NCBI RefSeq assembly: GCF_016907275.1
Contig: NZ_JAFBBP010000001.1
Span: forward strand, 1,116,001 to 1,180,000
Direction: 5' to 3'
From: Micromonospora luteifusca
Lineage (GTDB): Bacteria; Actinomycetota; Actinomycetes; Mycobacteriales; Micromonosporaceae
Length of the DNA: 64,000 nt
Numbering within the stretch: position 1 is the stretch's first letter; every line of letters begins with the position of its first letter. This document shows positions 47,815-54,601 of this stretch, one piece after another. A program made the translations under genes and the position numbers. The notes below the pieces were generated by a model that saw only the letters and a list, made by a program, of their open reading frames with translations, did no database searches and was not told the DNA's origin.

Positions 47815-48021
47815 TGTGGTGAGGTTCCCTTGGTCGAGGCTGAAAAAGGCGGCTGGAAGCGACCTGCGGAGACGGCCATGACCGACCCCCTCTCCTCGAC
47901 CGGGCGAACGCCCGGGATGCACCATGCGCCGACAATGCTCGCTGCCCCGAGGCAGCCGGTCAACCGATTTATCGAAACGCCGTCCGACCAGCGGTGGAAC
48001 CGCGGCGAGCGAGCGAACCCC

Positions 48022-48666
48022 TCAGCGCGCGAGCACGGTGGCGACCGCGGCGATCAACCCGTCCGCGGTGCGGCTCGGCGCGAACCGGACGTCGGACCAG
48101 GTGCGCCCCCGGTGCAGCCAGACGCTGGGCAACCCGACCGCGGCGGCGCCGCCGATGTCCGCCTCCGGGCTGTCGCCGACCACCCAGGCACCGCGCAGCG
48201 GCATTCGGACCCGCTGCGCGGCGAGCGCGAAGATTCGCGGGTTGGGTTTGCTGACCCCGGCCTCCTCGGAGATCACCCAGTCCGCGACGTACTGGTCCAG
48301 GCCGGTCCTGCGAATCTTGGCGTCCTCGACGCGTACGGTGCCGTTGCAGACCACCACCGGCACCCAGCCGGCGTCGTCGGCGATCCGCAGCGCGCAGGCG
48401 GTGAGCGGGTCGAGCCGGGTCTGCGCCACCACTCCGTCGTGCAGGTCCTCCACCAGGTCGATCGAGGGGACGCGCAGCTCGTAGCGGTCGCGGATGGCGT
48501 CGGCGAGGTCCCAGCGGTCGGTCAACCCGTCGGCGTCGACCGAGACCAGCCAGTCGATGTCGGTGGGGGGCGCGCCGATGCCGTCCAGGAAGCGCTCACC
48601 CCAGCGGCGGAACGGCCCGGCCCGATCCAGCAGGGTGTTGTCCAGGTCCAGCAGGAGCAGTGGCAC
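48022..48666 (-). CDS. HAD-superfamily hydrolase (phosphatase-like)
   Basis: 214 residues. All four HAD motifs are visible: LLDLDNTLLD (nucleophile Asp and acid Asp), VVVCNGTVR (motif II Thr), GVSKPNPRIF (Lys) and VGDSPEADIGGA (two acidic residues). A C1-type helical cap lies between motifs I and II (residues ~15-90). Substrate unknown; small phosphate metabolites are typical. GTG at 48666 gives the normal N-terminus five residues before the nucleophile. Sits alone, in the same direction as its neighbours. Confidence 0.92.
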   Translation of the reverse strand: MPLLLLDLDNTLLDRAGPFRRWGERFLDGIGAPPTDIDWLVSVDADGLTDRWDLADAIRDRYELRVPSIDLVEDLHDGVVAQTRLDPLTACALRIADDAGWVPVVVCNGTVRVEDAKIRRTGLDQYVADWVISEEAGVSKPNPRIFALAAQRVRMPLRGAWVVGDSPEADIGGAAAVGLPSVWLHRGRTWSDVRFAPSRTADGLIAAVATVLAR

Positions 48667-48731
48667 TCGGGCACCCTACGGGACCGACGTGTCCGCCAAC
48701 AGATCCCGCGGGTACCGACCTGACGACGAGG

Positions 48732-49586
48732 TCAGCCAGACATCGACATCCGAGGACCGCCCTGGTCGGGCAGTCGATCGGCGAGCATCGAATGGGCCGC
48801 TCGGGTGGCCGCGAGCACGGCCGGGTCCAGCGTCGCCACCAGCACCGCCGTGCCGTCGTCGGCACCTCGGGCCAGCACCCGCCCCTGCGGGTCGTAGATC
48901 GCCGCGCCCCCGTTGAACCGCCACGGGTCGACACCGCCGACCGCGTTGGAGAAGACCACGAACATCGTGTTGTCCAGGGCTCGCGCCGCGTAGTAGAGGT
49001 CCCGGCGGTGCTCGGAGCCGGCCAGGTATCCGCTGGGGCACAGGTATCCGTGCGCACCGTCGAGGGCGGCGGCCCGGCCATGCTCCGGGAAACAACCGTC
49101 GTAGCAGATGCCCAGTGCGAGCCGCCAGTCGTCGACGAGCAGCGTCGCGCCCCGACCGCCGGCGCTGAACAGCTCACGCTCGTCGCCCCACAGTTGCTGC
49201 TTGTCGTAGCCGACCCGGACCGCCCCGGCCCGGTCGACCACCAGCGCGGCGATGGTCCGCCGGCCGTCCGGGTGGCGGGCGGCGGCACCGACGAGCGCGG
49301 TGACGCCGGCCTCGCGGGCCGCGGCGCGCAGCGGATCGAGCCGGGAATCGGCGACCACCCCGGCGGCGTCGGCCGCGACGTCCGTGCCGGCCGGGTCGGC
49401 GGCGAGGGCCGGCGGGTGGTACGCGCAGAGGAACAGCTCCGGCAGGACGGCCACCCGGGCACCCAGCTCACCAGCTTGACGGATCAGGTCGGCCGCGCGG
49501 ACCGCGTTTCCGGCGACGTCGCCCGGCGTGGGGGTGGCCTGAACGGTGGCCACGGTCAGCGGGGCGGTGGGAACGGTGCGGGGCAT
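48732..49586 (-). CDS. carbon-nitrogen hydrolase (nitrilase-fold amidase)
   Basis: 284 residues. The Glu-Lys-Cys triad of the nitrilase superfamily is complete: Glu in VAVLPELFLCAYHP, Lys in YDKQQLWGDER and Cys in LALGICYDGCFPEHGR. A further Glu near SEHRRDLYY fits the second Glu of the fold. Substrate class uncertain; related actinobacterial proteins act on omega-amides or N-carbamoyl compounds. ATG at 49586 is preferred; ATG at 49616 lies upstream but would start inside the candidate regulatory site. The gene is divergent from the AcnR-like regulator. Confidence 0.9.
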   Translation of the reverse strand: MPRTVPTAPLTVATVQATPTPGDVAGNAVRAADLIRQAGELGARVAVLPELFLCAYHPPALAADPAGTDVAADAAGVVADSRLDPLRAAAREAGVTALVGAAARHPDGRRTIAALVVDRAGAVRVGYDKQQLWGDERELFSAGGRGATLLVDDWRLALGICYDGCFPEHGRAAALDGAHGYLCPSGYLAGSEHRRDLYYAARALDNTMFVVFSNAVGGVDPWRFNGGAAIYDPQGRVLARGADDGTAVLVATLDPAVLAATRAAHSMLADRLPDQGGPRMSMSG

Positions 49587-49618
49587 GGTCACCGGGGCGA
49601 TGGTAGTCGGCGGCATAC

Positions 49619-49637
49619 CAAGCCGTACGTACGGTTT
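49619..49637. promoter_or_regulatory. candidate AcnR operator upstream of acnR-like gene
   Basis: caagccgtacgtacggttt, with the perfect 12-bp palindrome ccgtacgtacgg at 49623-49634 flanked by near-symmetric AA/TT. It is 34 bp upstream of the regulator's GTG and near the start of the divergent nitrilase gene. The same 19-mer, with two changes, lies upstream of aconitase at 32666-32684. Confidence 0.65.
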
Positions 49638-49670
49638 GCGTGACCCGAGGTGACCTGCAACGATCGACGC

Positions 49671-50243
49671 GTGCCCAGAGTAAGCCAGGACCAGCTCGAC
49701 GCGCGCCGGCAGGAGATCCTCGCCGCCGCGCGGGCGTGTTTCGCCCGGCTCGGCTACGAGGGGGCGACCGTACGCCGCCTCGAGGAGGCCACCGGCCTGT
49801 CCCGCGGCGCCATCTTCCACCACTTCCGCGACAAGGACTCGCTATTCCTCGCCGTCGCCGAGGACGACGCCGCGGCGATGGTCGAGACGGTGGCCCGCAA
49901 CGGTCTGGTGCAGGTGATGCGCGACCTGCTCGCCCGCGCCGTCTCCCCGGACACCACCGGCTGGCTGGGCAGCCAACTGGAGGTCTCCCGCCGCCTGCGC
50001 ACCGACCCGGCGTTCGCCCGACGCTGGGCGGAACGGTCCGCCGCGATCGCCGAGGCGACCCGCGACCGGTTGGCCCGTCAACGCGACGCCGGGGTGCTGC
50101 GCGAGGACGTACCGATCGACGTGCTGGCCCAGTTCCTGGAGCTGGCCTACGACGGCCTGGTGCTGCACCTGGCGATGGGCCGACCGGCCGGTGACCTGGG
50201 CCCGGTGCTCGACCTGGTCGAGGAGGCGGTCCGCCGCCGCTGA
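49671..50243 (+). CDS. acnR: TetR-family regulator, AcnR-like
   Basis: 190 residues. The N-terminal HTH domain (EILAAARACFARLGYEGATVRRLEEATGLSRGAIFHHFRDKDSLFLAV) closely resembles that of corynebacterial AcnR, the aconitase repressor, and the likeness continues past the HTH (GLVQVMRDLLAR, LEVSRRLRTDPAFARRW). AcnR represses acn and itself; in corynebacteria acnR lies next to acn, while here the aconitase gene is about 17 kb away. The shared 19-bp site in front of both supports the assignment. GTG at 49671 starts six residues before the conserved DNA-binding part; GTG 49650 is possible. Identity inferred from remembered family sequence. Confidence 0.78.
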   Translation: MPRVSQDQLDARRQEILAAARACFARLGYEGATVRRLEEATGLSRGAIFHHFRDKDSLFLAVAEDDAAAMVETVARNGLVQVMRDLLARAVSPDTTGWLGSQLEVSRRLRTDPAFARRWAERSAAIAEATRDRLARQRDAGVLREDVPIDVLAQFLELAYDGLVLHLAMGRPAGDLGPVLDLVEEAVRRR

Positions 50244-50324
50244 CCGGGCGGGCACCGGTACGCCGACCGTGGCGAGGCTGCTCCACAATGGGGCCGCCGA
50301 TCCCTCCGGCGACAGGAGCAGTCG

Positions 50325-51257
50325 ATGATCGTGAACGCCGCGTCCGGCGACACCTGGGGCATCTCCGGCCCGACCTTCCTCCGGTACTACATAGTGGCGG
50401 CCGCCGTGGTGGTGGCGATCGGGGTGTACTACCGGATCCGCCTGCTGGCCGCCTCGGGGCACGCCACACTGGATCCGCTCGGGCCACAGCAGATCGCCTA
50501 TCTGAACGGTGGCCCCCAACTCGCCGTGCACGCCGCAGTCGGCGGGCTGCGCGGCAGCGGCGCGATCGCCGTGCGCCCGGACCACCGGTTGACCACCGTC
50601 GGTGCCCCGCCGACCGGGCTCACCCCACTGGACCAGGCCATCCACTGGGCCGCCCACCAGCACGCTCGGGTCCGGGAGCTGCCACAGGACTCCCGCGTAC
50701 GCGTCGCGCTCGACCAGATTCGCAACGGCCTGGAGCAGCGCGGTTTGCTGACGAACGACACCCAGCGCGAGCGAGCCCGCTTCTGGCACAAGATCATGCT
50801 GGCCCTGCTGGGCCTCGGCGGGCTCCGGCTGTTCTCTGGCCTCTCCAACGATCGCCCGGTGGGCCACCTACTGCTCACCTTTGTCGCGCTGCTGGGCGCC
50901 ACGCTGTTGCTGGGCCGGGTACCCGTACGCACGCGGGCCGGTCGCACCGCGCTGCGTGCCGTCCGCCGCCAGCACACCCACCTCGCCCCGGCCTCCGCGC
51001 CCGCCTACGCCACCTACGGAGCGGCTGGCGCGGCGATGGGTGTGGCCCTGTTCGGCACCGCCTCGCTCTGGGCACTCGACCCTGGCTTCGCCGACCAGGC
51101 CGAGATCCAGCGCCAAGCCATCTCCAGCAGCGGCGGTTGGACGGGCGGCTCCGACGGGTCGTCCGGAGGCGACAGCTCCGGTGGAGACGGCGGAAGCTCC
51201 TGCGGCGGTGGCGGTGGCGGTGGCGGCTGCGGCGGTGGCGGGGGGTGCGGCGGATGA
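50325..51257 (+). CDS. TIGR04222 membrane protein with Cys/Gly-only C-terminal tail
   Basis: 310 residues. Transmembrane segments at about 19-38, 157-174, 181-197 and 231-250; the region 50-150 fits the conserved TIGR04222 N-terminal part (for example GGPQLAVHAAVGGLRGSG and LEQRGLL). After residue 265 the protein is Ser/Gly-rich and ends in SSC, eight Gly, C, five Gly, CGG, with Cys at 293, 302 and 308. Such variable Cys/Gly tails are characteristic of TIGR04222 proteins, and these genes lie beside DUF692 genes. I infer the tail is the substrate of the neighbouring MNIO enzyme. ATG at 50325 follows ACAGGAGCAG. Stop overlaps the MNIO gene (ATGA). Confidence 0.88.
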   Translation: MIVNAASGDTWGISGPTFLRYYIVAAAVVVAIGVYYRIRLLAASGHATLDPLGPQQIAYLNGGPQLAVHAAVGGLRGSGAIAVRPDHRLTTVGAPPTGLTPLDQAIHWAAHQHARVRELPQDSRVRVALDQIRNGLEQRGLLTNDTQRERARFWHKIMLALLGLGGLRLFSGLSNDRPVGHLLLTFVALLGATLLLGRVPVRTRAGRTALRAVRRQHTHLAPASAPAYATYGAAGAAMGVALFGTASLWALDPGFADQAEIQRQAISSSGGWTGGSDGSSGGDSSGGDGGSSCGGGGGGGGCGGGGGCGG

Positions 51258-52072
51258 CCGACCCATCCGGAATCGGGATCGGCTGGCGACCGGAGATCGC
51301 CGGCTTCGTAGCCGACCTGCCCGGGCTGCGCTTCGTCGAGGTGGTGGCCGAGGGGGTGCCCGCGTCCGGGCCACTCCCACCGGGCCTCGCGCAGTTGCGC
51401 GAACGCGCGGTGACTGTCGTACCGCATGGGGTGCGGCTCTCCCTCGGCGGCGCCGAGCCGGTCGACCCGGCGCGGGTCGCCCACCTGGCCGCGGTGGCGC
51501 AGCAGGTCGACGCCCCGCTGGTCAGCGAGCACATCGCGTTCGTCCGAGCCGGCGGCCTGGAGGCCGGGCACCTGCTGCCGCTGCCCCGCAGCCGGGAGGC
51601 GGTCGACGCGGTCTGCGCCAACGTGGCGCGGGCACAGGCCGAGCTGCCGGTGCCGCTTGCGCTGGAACCGATCGCCGCGTTGGTCGACTGGCCCGACGAC
51701 GAGCTCGACGAGGCGGACTTCCTGACCGAGATTCTCGACCGGACCGGCGCACTACTGCTGCTGGACGTCGCCAACGTGCACGCCAACGCCCGCAACCGGG
51801 GCGCCGACCCGCTCGCGTTGCTGGACCGTCTGCCGCTGGAACGGGTCGCGTACGCCCACGTGGCCGGCGGGGCTGAGCACGGCGGCTTCTACCACGACAC
51901 ACACACCGACCCGGTTCCGGCGGCGGTGCTGGAGCTGGTCGGTGCGCTCTGCGCCCGGCAGCGACCACCGGCGCTGCTGCTGGAACGCGACGGCCACTAC
52001 CCACCGGCCGTCGAGCTGCGCGCCGAACTGGATGCCCTGGCTGCGGCCTCGGGCTTCCCGGTCGTGACATGA
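51254..52072 (+). CDS. MNIO (DUF692) family multinuclear non-haem iron-dependent oxidase
   Basis: 272 residues of TIM-barrel DUF692/MNIO fold. The expected metal ligands are all present: His58 (VVPHGVRLS), His93 (VSEHIAFV), Glu138 (ALEPIAALVDW), Asp171, Asn174, His176 (LLLDVANVHANARN), His202 (AYAHVAGG), an Asp/His segment at 215-219 and Glu244 (LLERDGHYP). Family members such as MbnB and TglH oxidise Cys or Asn in ribosomal peptides using an iron cluster. The gene is sandwiched between a Cys/Gly-tailed membrane protein and a partner-like gene, with four-base overlaps at both ends, so it very likely acts on that tail. Confidence 0.92.
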   Translation: MTDPSGIGIGWRPEIAGFVADLPGLRFVEVVAEGVPASGPLPPGLAQLRERAVTVVPHGVRLSLGGAEPVDPARVAHLAAVAQQVDAPLVSEHIAFVRAGGLEAGHLLPLPRSREAVDAVCANVARAQAELPVPLALEPIAALVDWPDDELDEADFLTEILDRTGALLLLDVANVHANARNRGADPLALLDRLPLERVAYAHVAGGAEHGGFYHDTHTDPVPAAVLELVGALCARQRPPALLLERDGHYPPAVELRAELDALAAASGFPVVT

Positions 52073-52623
52073 CCGACGCGCACGACGGCACGCGGCCACC
52101 CGGCGACCTCGCCGGGCTCGCCGAGCGGCAGGCGGAGCTGGTCGCGACGCTGGTCGCCGGCGGGCCGCCACCGCCGGGGTTCGCACCGGCCCAGTTGGCC
52201 GCAACCCGGGCGGCCCTGCTGCGCAAGCGTGCCGGCGAAGTGGCGCGGCACTGGCCACTGCTCGCCGCCGGACTCGGCGCCAGGTGGACGACGACCTTCG
52301 CCGGCTGGGCGGCCCGACGACCTACCGTCGGGTCGCTACGCGACGGTTGGGACCTGGCCCGCGCGCTGCACAACCAGCACGCGCTGCCCCCGGCGGCCGC
52401 CGAGGAGCTGGCCGTCCGCGAGGCGCGCCTGCGCTACGACGGGCTTTCGGCGCCGTGTCCGCGCCGATTGCCGGCGGTGGGTCGCGCCGGCGGCGCCGTC
52501 GCGGTGCAGATCGCCGGCCGGGTACGCCTGCTGCGCCCCGCCCCGCGTCCATCGACGGCGCCCACCGTTGGTGGCGACGGCGTACCGGATACGGCAGGAT
52601 CGGCGTTATGGATCTCGGACTGA
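52069..52623 (+). CDS. putative MNIO partner protein
   Basis: 184 residues, Arg/Ala-rich and predicted mostly helical. Segments such as LAERQAELVATLVAGG, RKRAGEVARHWPLLAAGLGARW and LRDGWDLARALHNQ recall, loosely, the N-terminal helical part of partner proteins that accompany DUF692 enzymes (MbnC-, TglI- or DUF2063-like); I could not establish homology. Overlaps the MNIO stop (ATGA), so it is co-translated. It is a good candidate for substrate recruitment. Its 3' end overlaps the ATG of the next gene by 16 bp. No catalytic motif. Confidence 0.65.
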   Translation: MTDAHDGTRPPGDLAGLAERQAELVATLVAGGPPPPGFAPAQLAATRAALLRKRAGEVARHWPLLAAGLGARWTTTFAGWAARRPTVGSLRDGWDLARALHNQHALPPAAAEELAVREARLRYDGLSAPCPRRLPAVGRAGGAVAVQIAGRVRLLRPAPRPSTAPTVGGDGVPDTAGSALWISD

Positions 52624-53369
52624 CCGACCGCGTGTACGTCCTCACCGGCGCCTCCCGAGGCCTGGGCTACGCGACCGCGCAGTGCCTGGTCGCCGACGGG
52701 GCGCGGGTGGTGCTCTCGGCCCGGGACCCGGACGCTGTGGCCGCCGCCGCGGAACGGCTGGGCGGCCCGGAGCACGCCGTCGGGCTGACCGCCGACCTGG
52801 CCGACCCGGAGACCCCGGGGCAGCTCGTCGCCGCCGCCCGGGACCACTTCGGCCGGCTCGACGGTGCATTGATCTCGGTCGGCGGGCCACCACCGGGCAA
52901 CGCCGCGGCGATCACCGACGAGCAGTGGCGGCTCTCCTTCGAGACCGTCTTCCTGGGCACGATCCGCGCGGTCCGCACGATCGCCGGCGCGCTGCCCGAG
53001 GGCGGTGCGATCGGGCTGGTGCTCTCCACCTCGGCCAGAGGCCCGGTGCCCGGCCTCGGCATCTCCAACGGTCTGCGACCCGGCCTGGTCGGAGCCGCCA
53101 AGGACATCGCCGACGACTACGGGCCACGCGGCGTGCGGGTGGTCGGCCTGCTGCCCGGCCGGATCCTGACCGACCGCAACCGGGAGCTCTTCGCCGCGAC
53201 CGGCGACCCGGAACGCGCCCGCACCGAAGCGGAGGCCGGCATTCCGCTGCGCCGCATCGGCGACCCGGCCGAGTTCGGCCGGGTGGCCGCATTCGTGCTC
53301 TCCCCCGCCGCGAGCTACCTGACCGGTCTCACCCTGCCGGTCGACGGCGGCGCGCTGCGCGGACTGTGA
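52608..53369 (+). CDS. SDR-family oxidoreductase
   Basis: 253 residues of classical short-chain dehydrogenase. NAD(P)-binding TGASRGLGYATA and DLADP (Asp contact) are clear; the catalytic region has Ser in LVLSTSARG but the YxxxK motif is altered: the place of the Tyr is taken by the sequence ISNGLRPGLVGAAKD, with Lys retained. The missing Tyr suggests altered or no classical dehydrogenase activity, a known variation of the 7-alpha-like SDR subgroup. C-terminal TGLTLPVDGG is typical. ATG at 52608 overlaps the previous gene; position at the end of the MNIO operon may be incidental. Confidence 0.85.
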   Translation: MDLGLTDRVYVLTGASRGLGYATAQCLVADGARVVLSARDPDAVAAAAERLGGPEHAVGLTADLADPETPGQLVAAARDHFGRLDGALISVGGPPPGNAAAITDEQWRLSFETVFLGTIRAVRTIAGALPEGGAIGLVLSTSARGPVPGLGISNGLRPGLVGAAKDIADDYGPRGVRVVGLLPGRILTDRNRELFAATGDPERARTEAEAGIPLRRIGDPAEFGRVAAFVLSPAASYLTGLTLPVDGGALRGL

Positions 53370-53461
53370 CGCCCGACCCGGCCGAAGACGCCCGTGTGAC
53401 GACGCCCGACCCGGCCGAAGACGCCCGTGTGACGACGCCCGACCCGGCCGAAGACGCCCGT
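53366..53461 (+). repeat. 33-bp tandem repeat carrying successive start codons
   Basis: First unit 30 bp (53366-53395), then 33-bp units from 53396 and 53429, each starting with GTG followed by acgacgcccgacccgg. A fourth partial unit begins with ATG at 53462. Each unit offers an in-frame start for the glycosylase. Confidence 0.93.
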
Positions 53462-54082
53462 ATGACGACGCCCGGCCCGGCGCGACGCACCCGGGCGGTG
53501 ACGCCCGACCCGGTCCGGCCTGCCCGTGCTGCCGGCGGGTTTCCGCGGCCGACCCCCGCGGAGTTGGCAGCGGCCACGGACCGCACCATTCCCGACGTCC
53601 TCGCACCGGGGTTGGCCGTGCTCTTCGTGGGCATCAACCCCGGCCTCTGGTCGGCCGCGACGGGGTGGCACTTCGCACGGCCCGGCAACCGGTTCTGGCC
53701 CGCGCTGCACGGGGCTGGGTTCACTCCCCGCCTGCTGCACCCCAGTGAACAGGACGAGCTGCCCGCCCTCGGGCTCGGCATCACCAACATGGTCGCCCGG
53801 GCGAGCGCCCGCGCGGACGAGCTGAGCACTGAGGAACTACTCGATGGTGCCGCGATCCTGACCGACAAGGTGGCCCGGTACCGGCCGCGCTGGGTGGCAG
53901 TGGTGGGGGTGACCGCGTACCGGATCGGTTTTCGCCGGCCGAAGGCCACCTTCGGGCCGCAACCGGAGGCGCTGGGCGACGCCCGGCTGTGGGTGCTGCC
54001 CAACCCGAGCGGACTGAACGCGCACTTCACCCCGCTCACCCTGGGCCTCGCCTTCGCCGAGTTACGGGCGGTGGCGATCTGA
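53366..54082 (+). CDS. mug: G/U mismatch-specific DNA glycosylase (Mug family)
   Basis: 238 residues from GTG 53366. Mug/TDG active-site motif VLFVGINPGLWSAATGWHFARPGNRFWPAL with catalytic Asn in GINPG, and the base-pocket motif NPSGLNAH. It removes uracil or ethenocytosine opposite guanine. The N-terminus contains three repeats ending in ATG 53462, any of which could begin translation; the conserved domain starts only after residue 50, so the true start is uncertain. The GTG overlaps the SDR stop. Codon use similar to neighbours. Confidence 0.87.
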   Translation: MTPDPAEDARVTTPDPAEDARVTTPDPAEDARMTTPGPARRTRAVTPDPVRPARAAGGFPRPTPAELAAATDRTIPDVLAPGLAVLFVGINPGLWSAATGWHFARPGNRFWPALHGAGFTPRLLHPSEQDELPALGLGITNMVARASARADELSTEELLDGAAILTDKVARYRPRWVAVVGVTAYRIGFRRPKATFGPQPEALGDARLWVLPNPSGLNAHFTPLTLGLAFAELRAVAI

Positions 54083-54163
54083 CCGGCGGCCGGCGACAGG
54101 CTTGTCGCGCGGCACCGGTGCACCTACGCTGATCCGCGACCCGGCCCCGGCACTGGAGTGACC

Positions 54164-54577
54164 ATGACGGATGCGCCCGCAGGCACCGCCCAGGATCGGG
54201 CCTACGAGACCCGCCGCGCCCAGCCGTCCACCGGGCCGATCCGTTCGCTCGTCGCCGTCCAGTTGTACGTCGTGGCGGCCTACCTCGCCGCAGCGGTCAT
54301 CCCCTACCTGTGGGCTCCCCGGCCATACCCGCCGACCTGGACGTGGATCGTGCCGGGCTGGCTGCTCGGCGTCCCCGGTTTCTTCCTCACCCTGCTCGGG
54401 CCGGTGCCCGGCATCCTGCTCGCGGTCATCGGGGTCGGTGTGCTGGTGTCGGCACGTCGCAGCTCCCCGACGGGGATGTACCGGTGGTGCGTCGCCACCA
54501 CTGTCCTCGCCGCCGCGTACGGATTGTTCGCCTGCACGCCGTTGGCCGGCACGATCGCCGCCTTCGTGGCCGACTGA
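54164..54577 (+). CDS. small membrane protein, three predicted helices
   Basis: 137 residues with hydrophobic segments at about 28-46 (LVAVQLYVVAAYLAAAVIPYLW), 60-90 (VPGWLLGVPGFFLTLLGPVPGILLAVIGVGVLVSA) and 105-125 (CVATTVLAAAYGLFACTPLAG). No recognised domain; the N-terminus is polar. ATG at 54164 has GGAG close upstream; the GTG two codons earlier is alternative. Convergent with the ABC exporter gene 24 bp on. Function unknown. Confidence 0.75.
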   Translation: MTDAPAGTAQDRAYETRRAQPSTGPIRSLVAVQLYVVAAYLAAAVIPYLWAPRPYPPTWTWIVPGWLLGVPGFFLTLLGPVPGILLAVIGVGVLVSARRSSPTGMYRWCVATTVLAAAYGLFACTPLAGTIAAFVAD

Positions 54578-54601
54578 TCCGAGGCAGCCCGTGTCGAGGA
54601 G

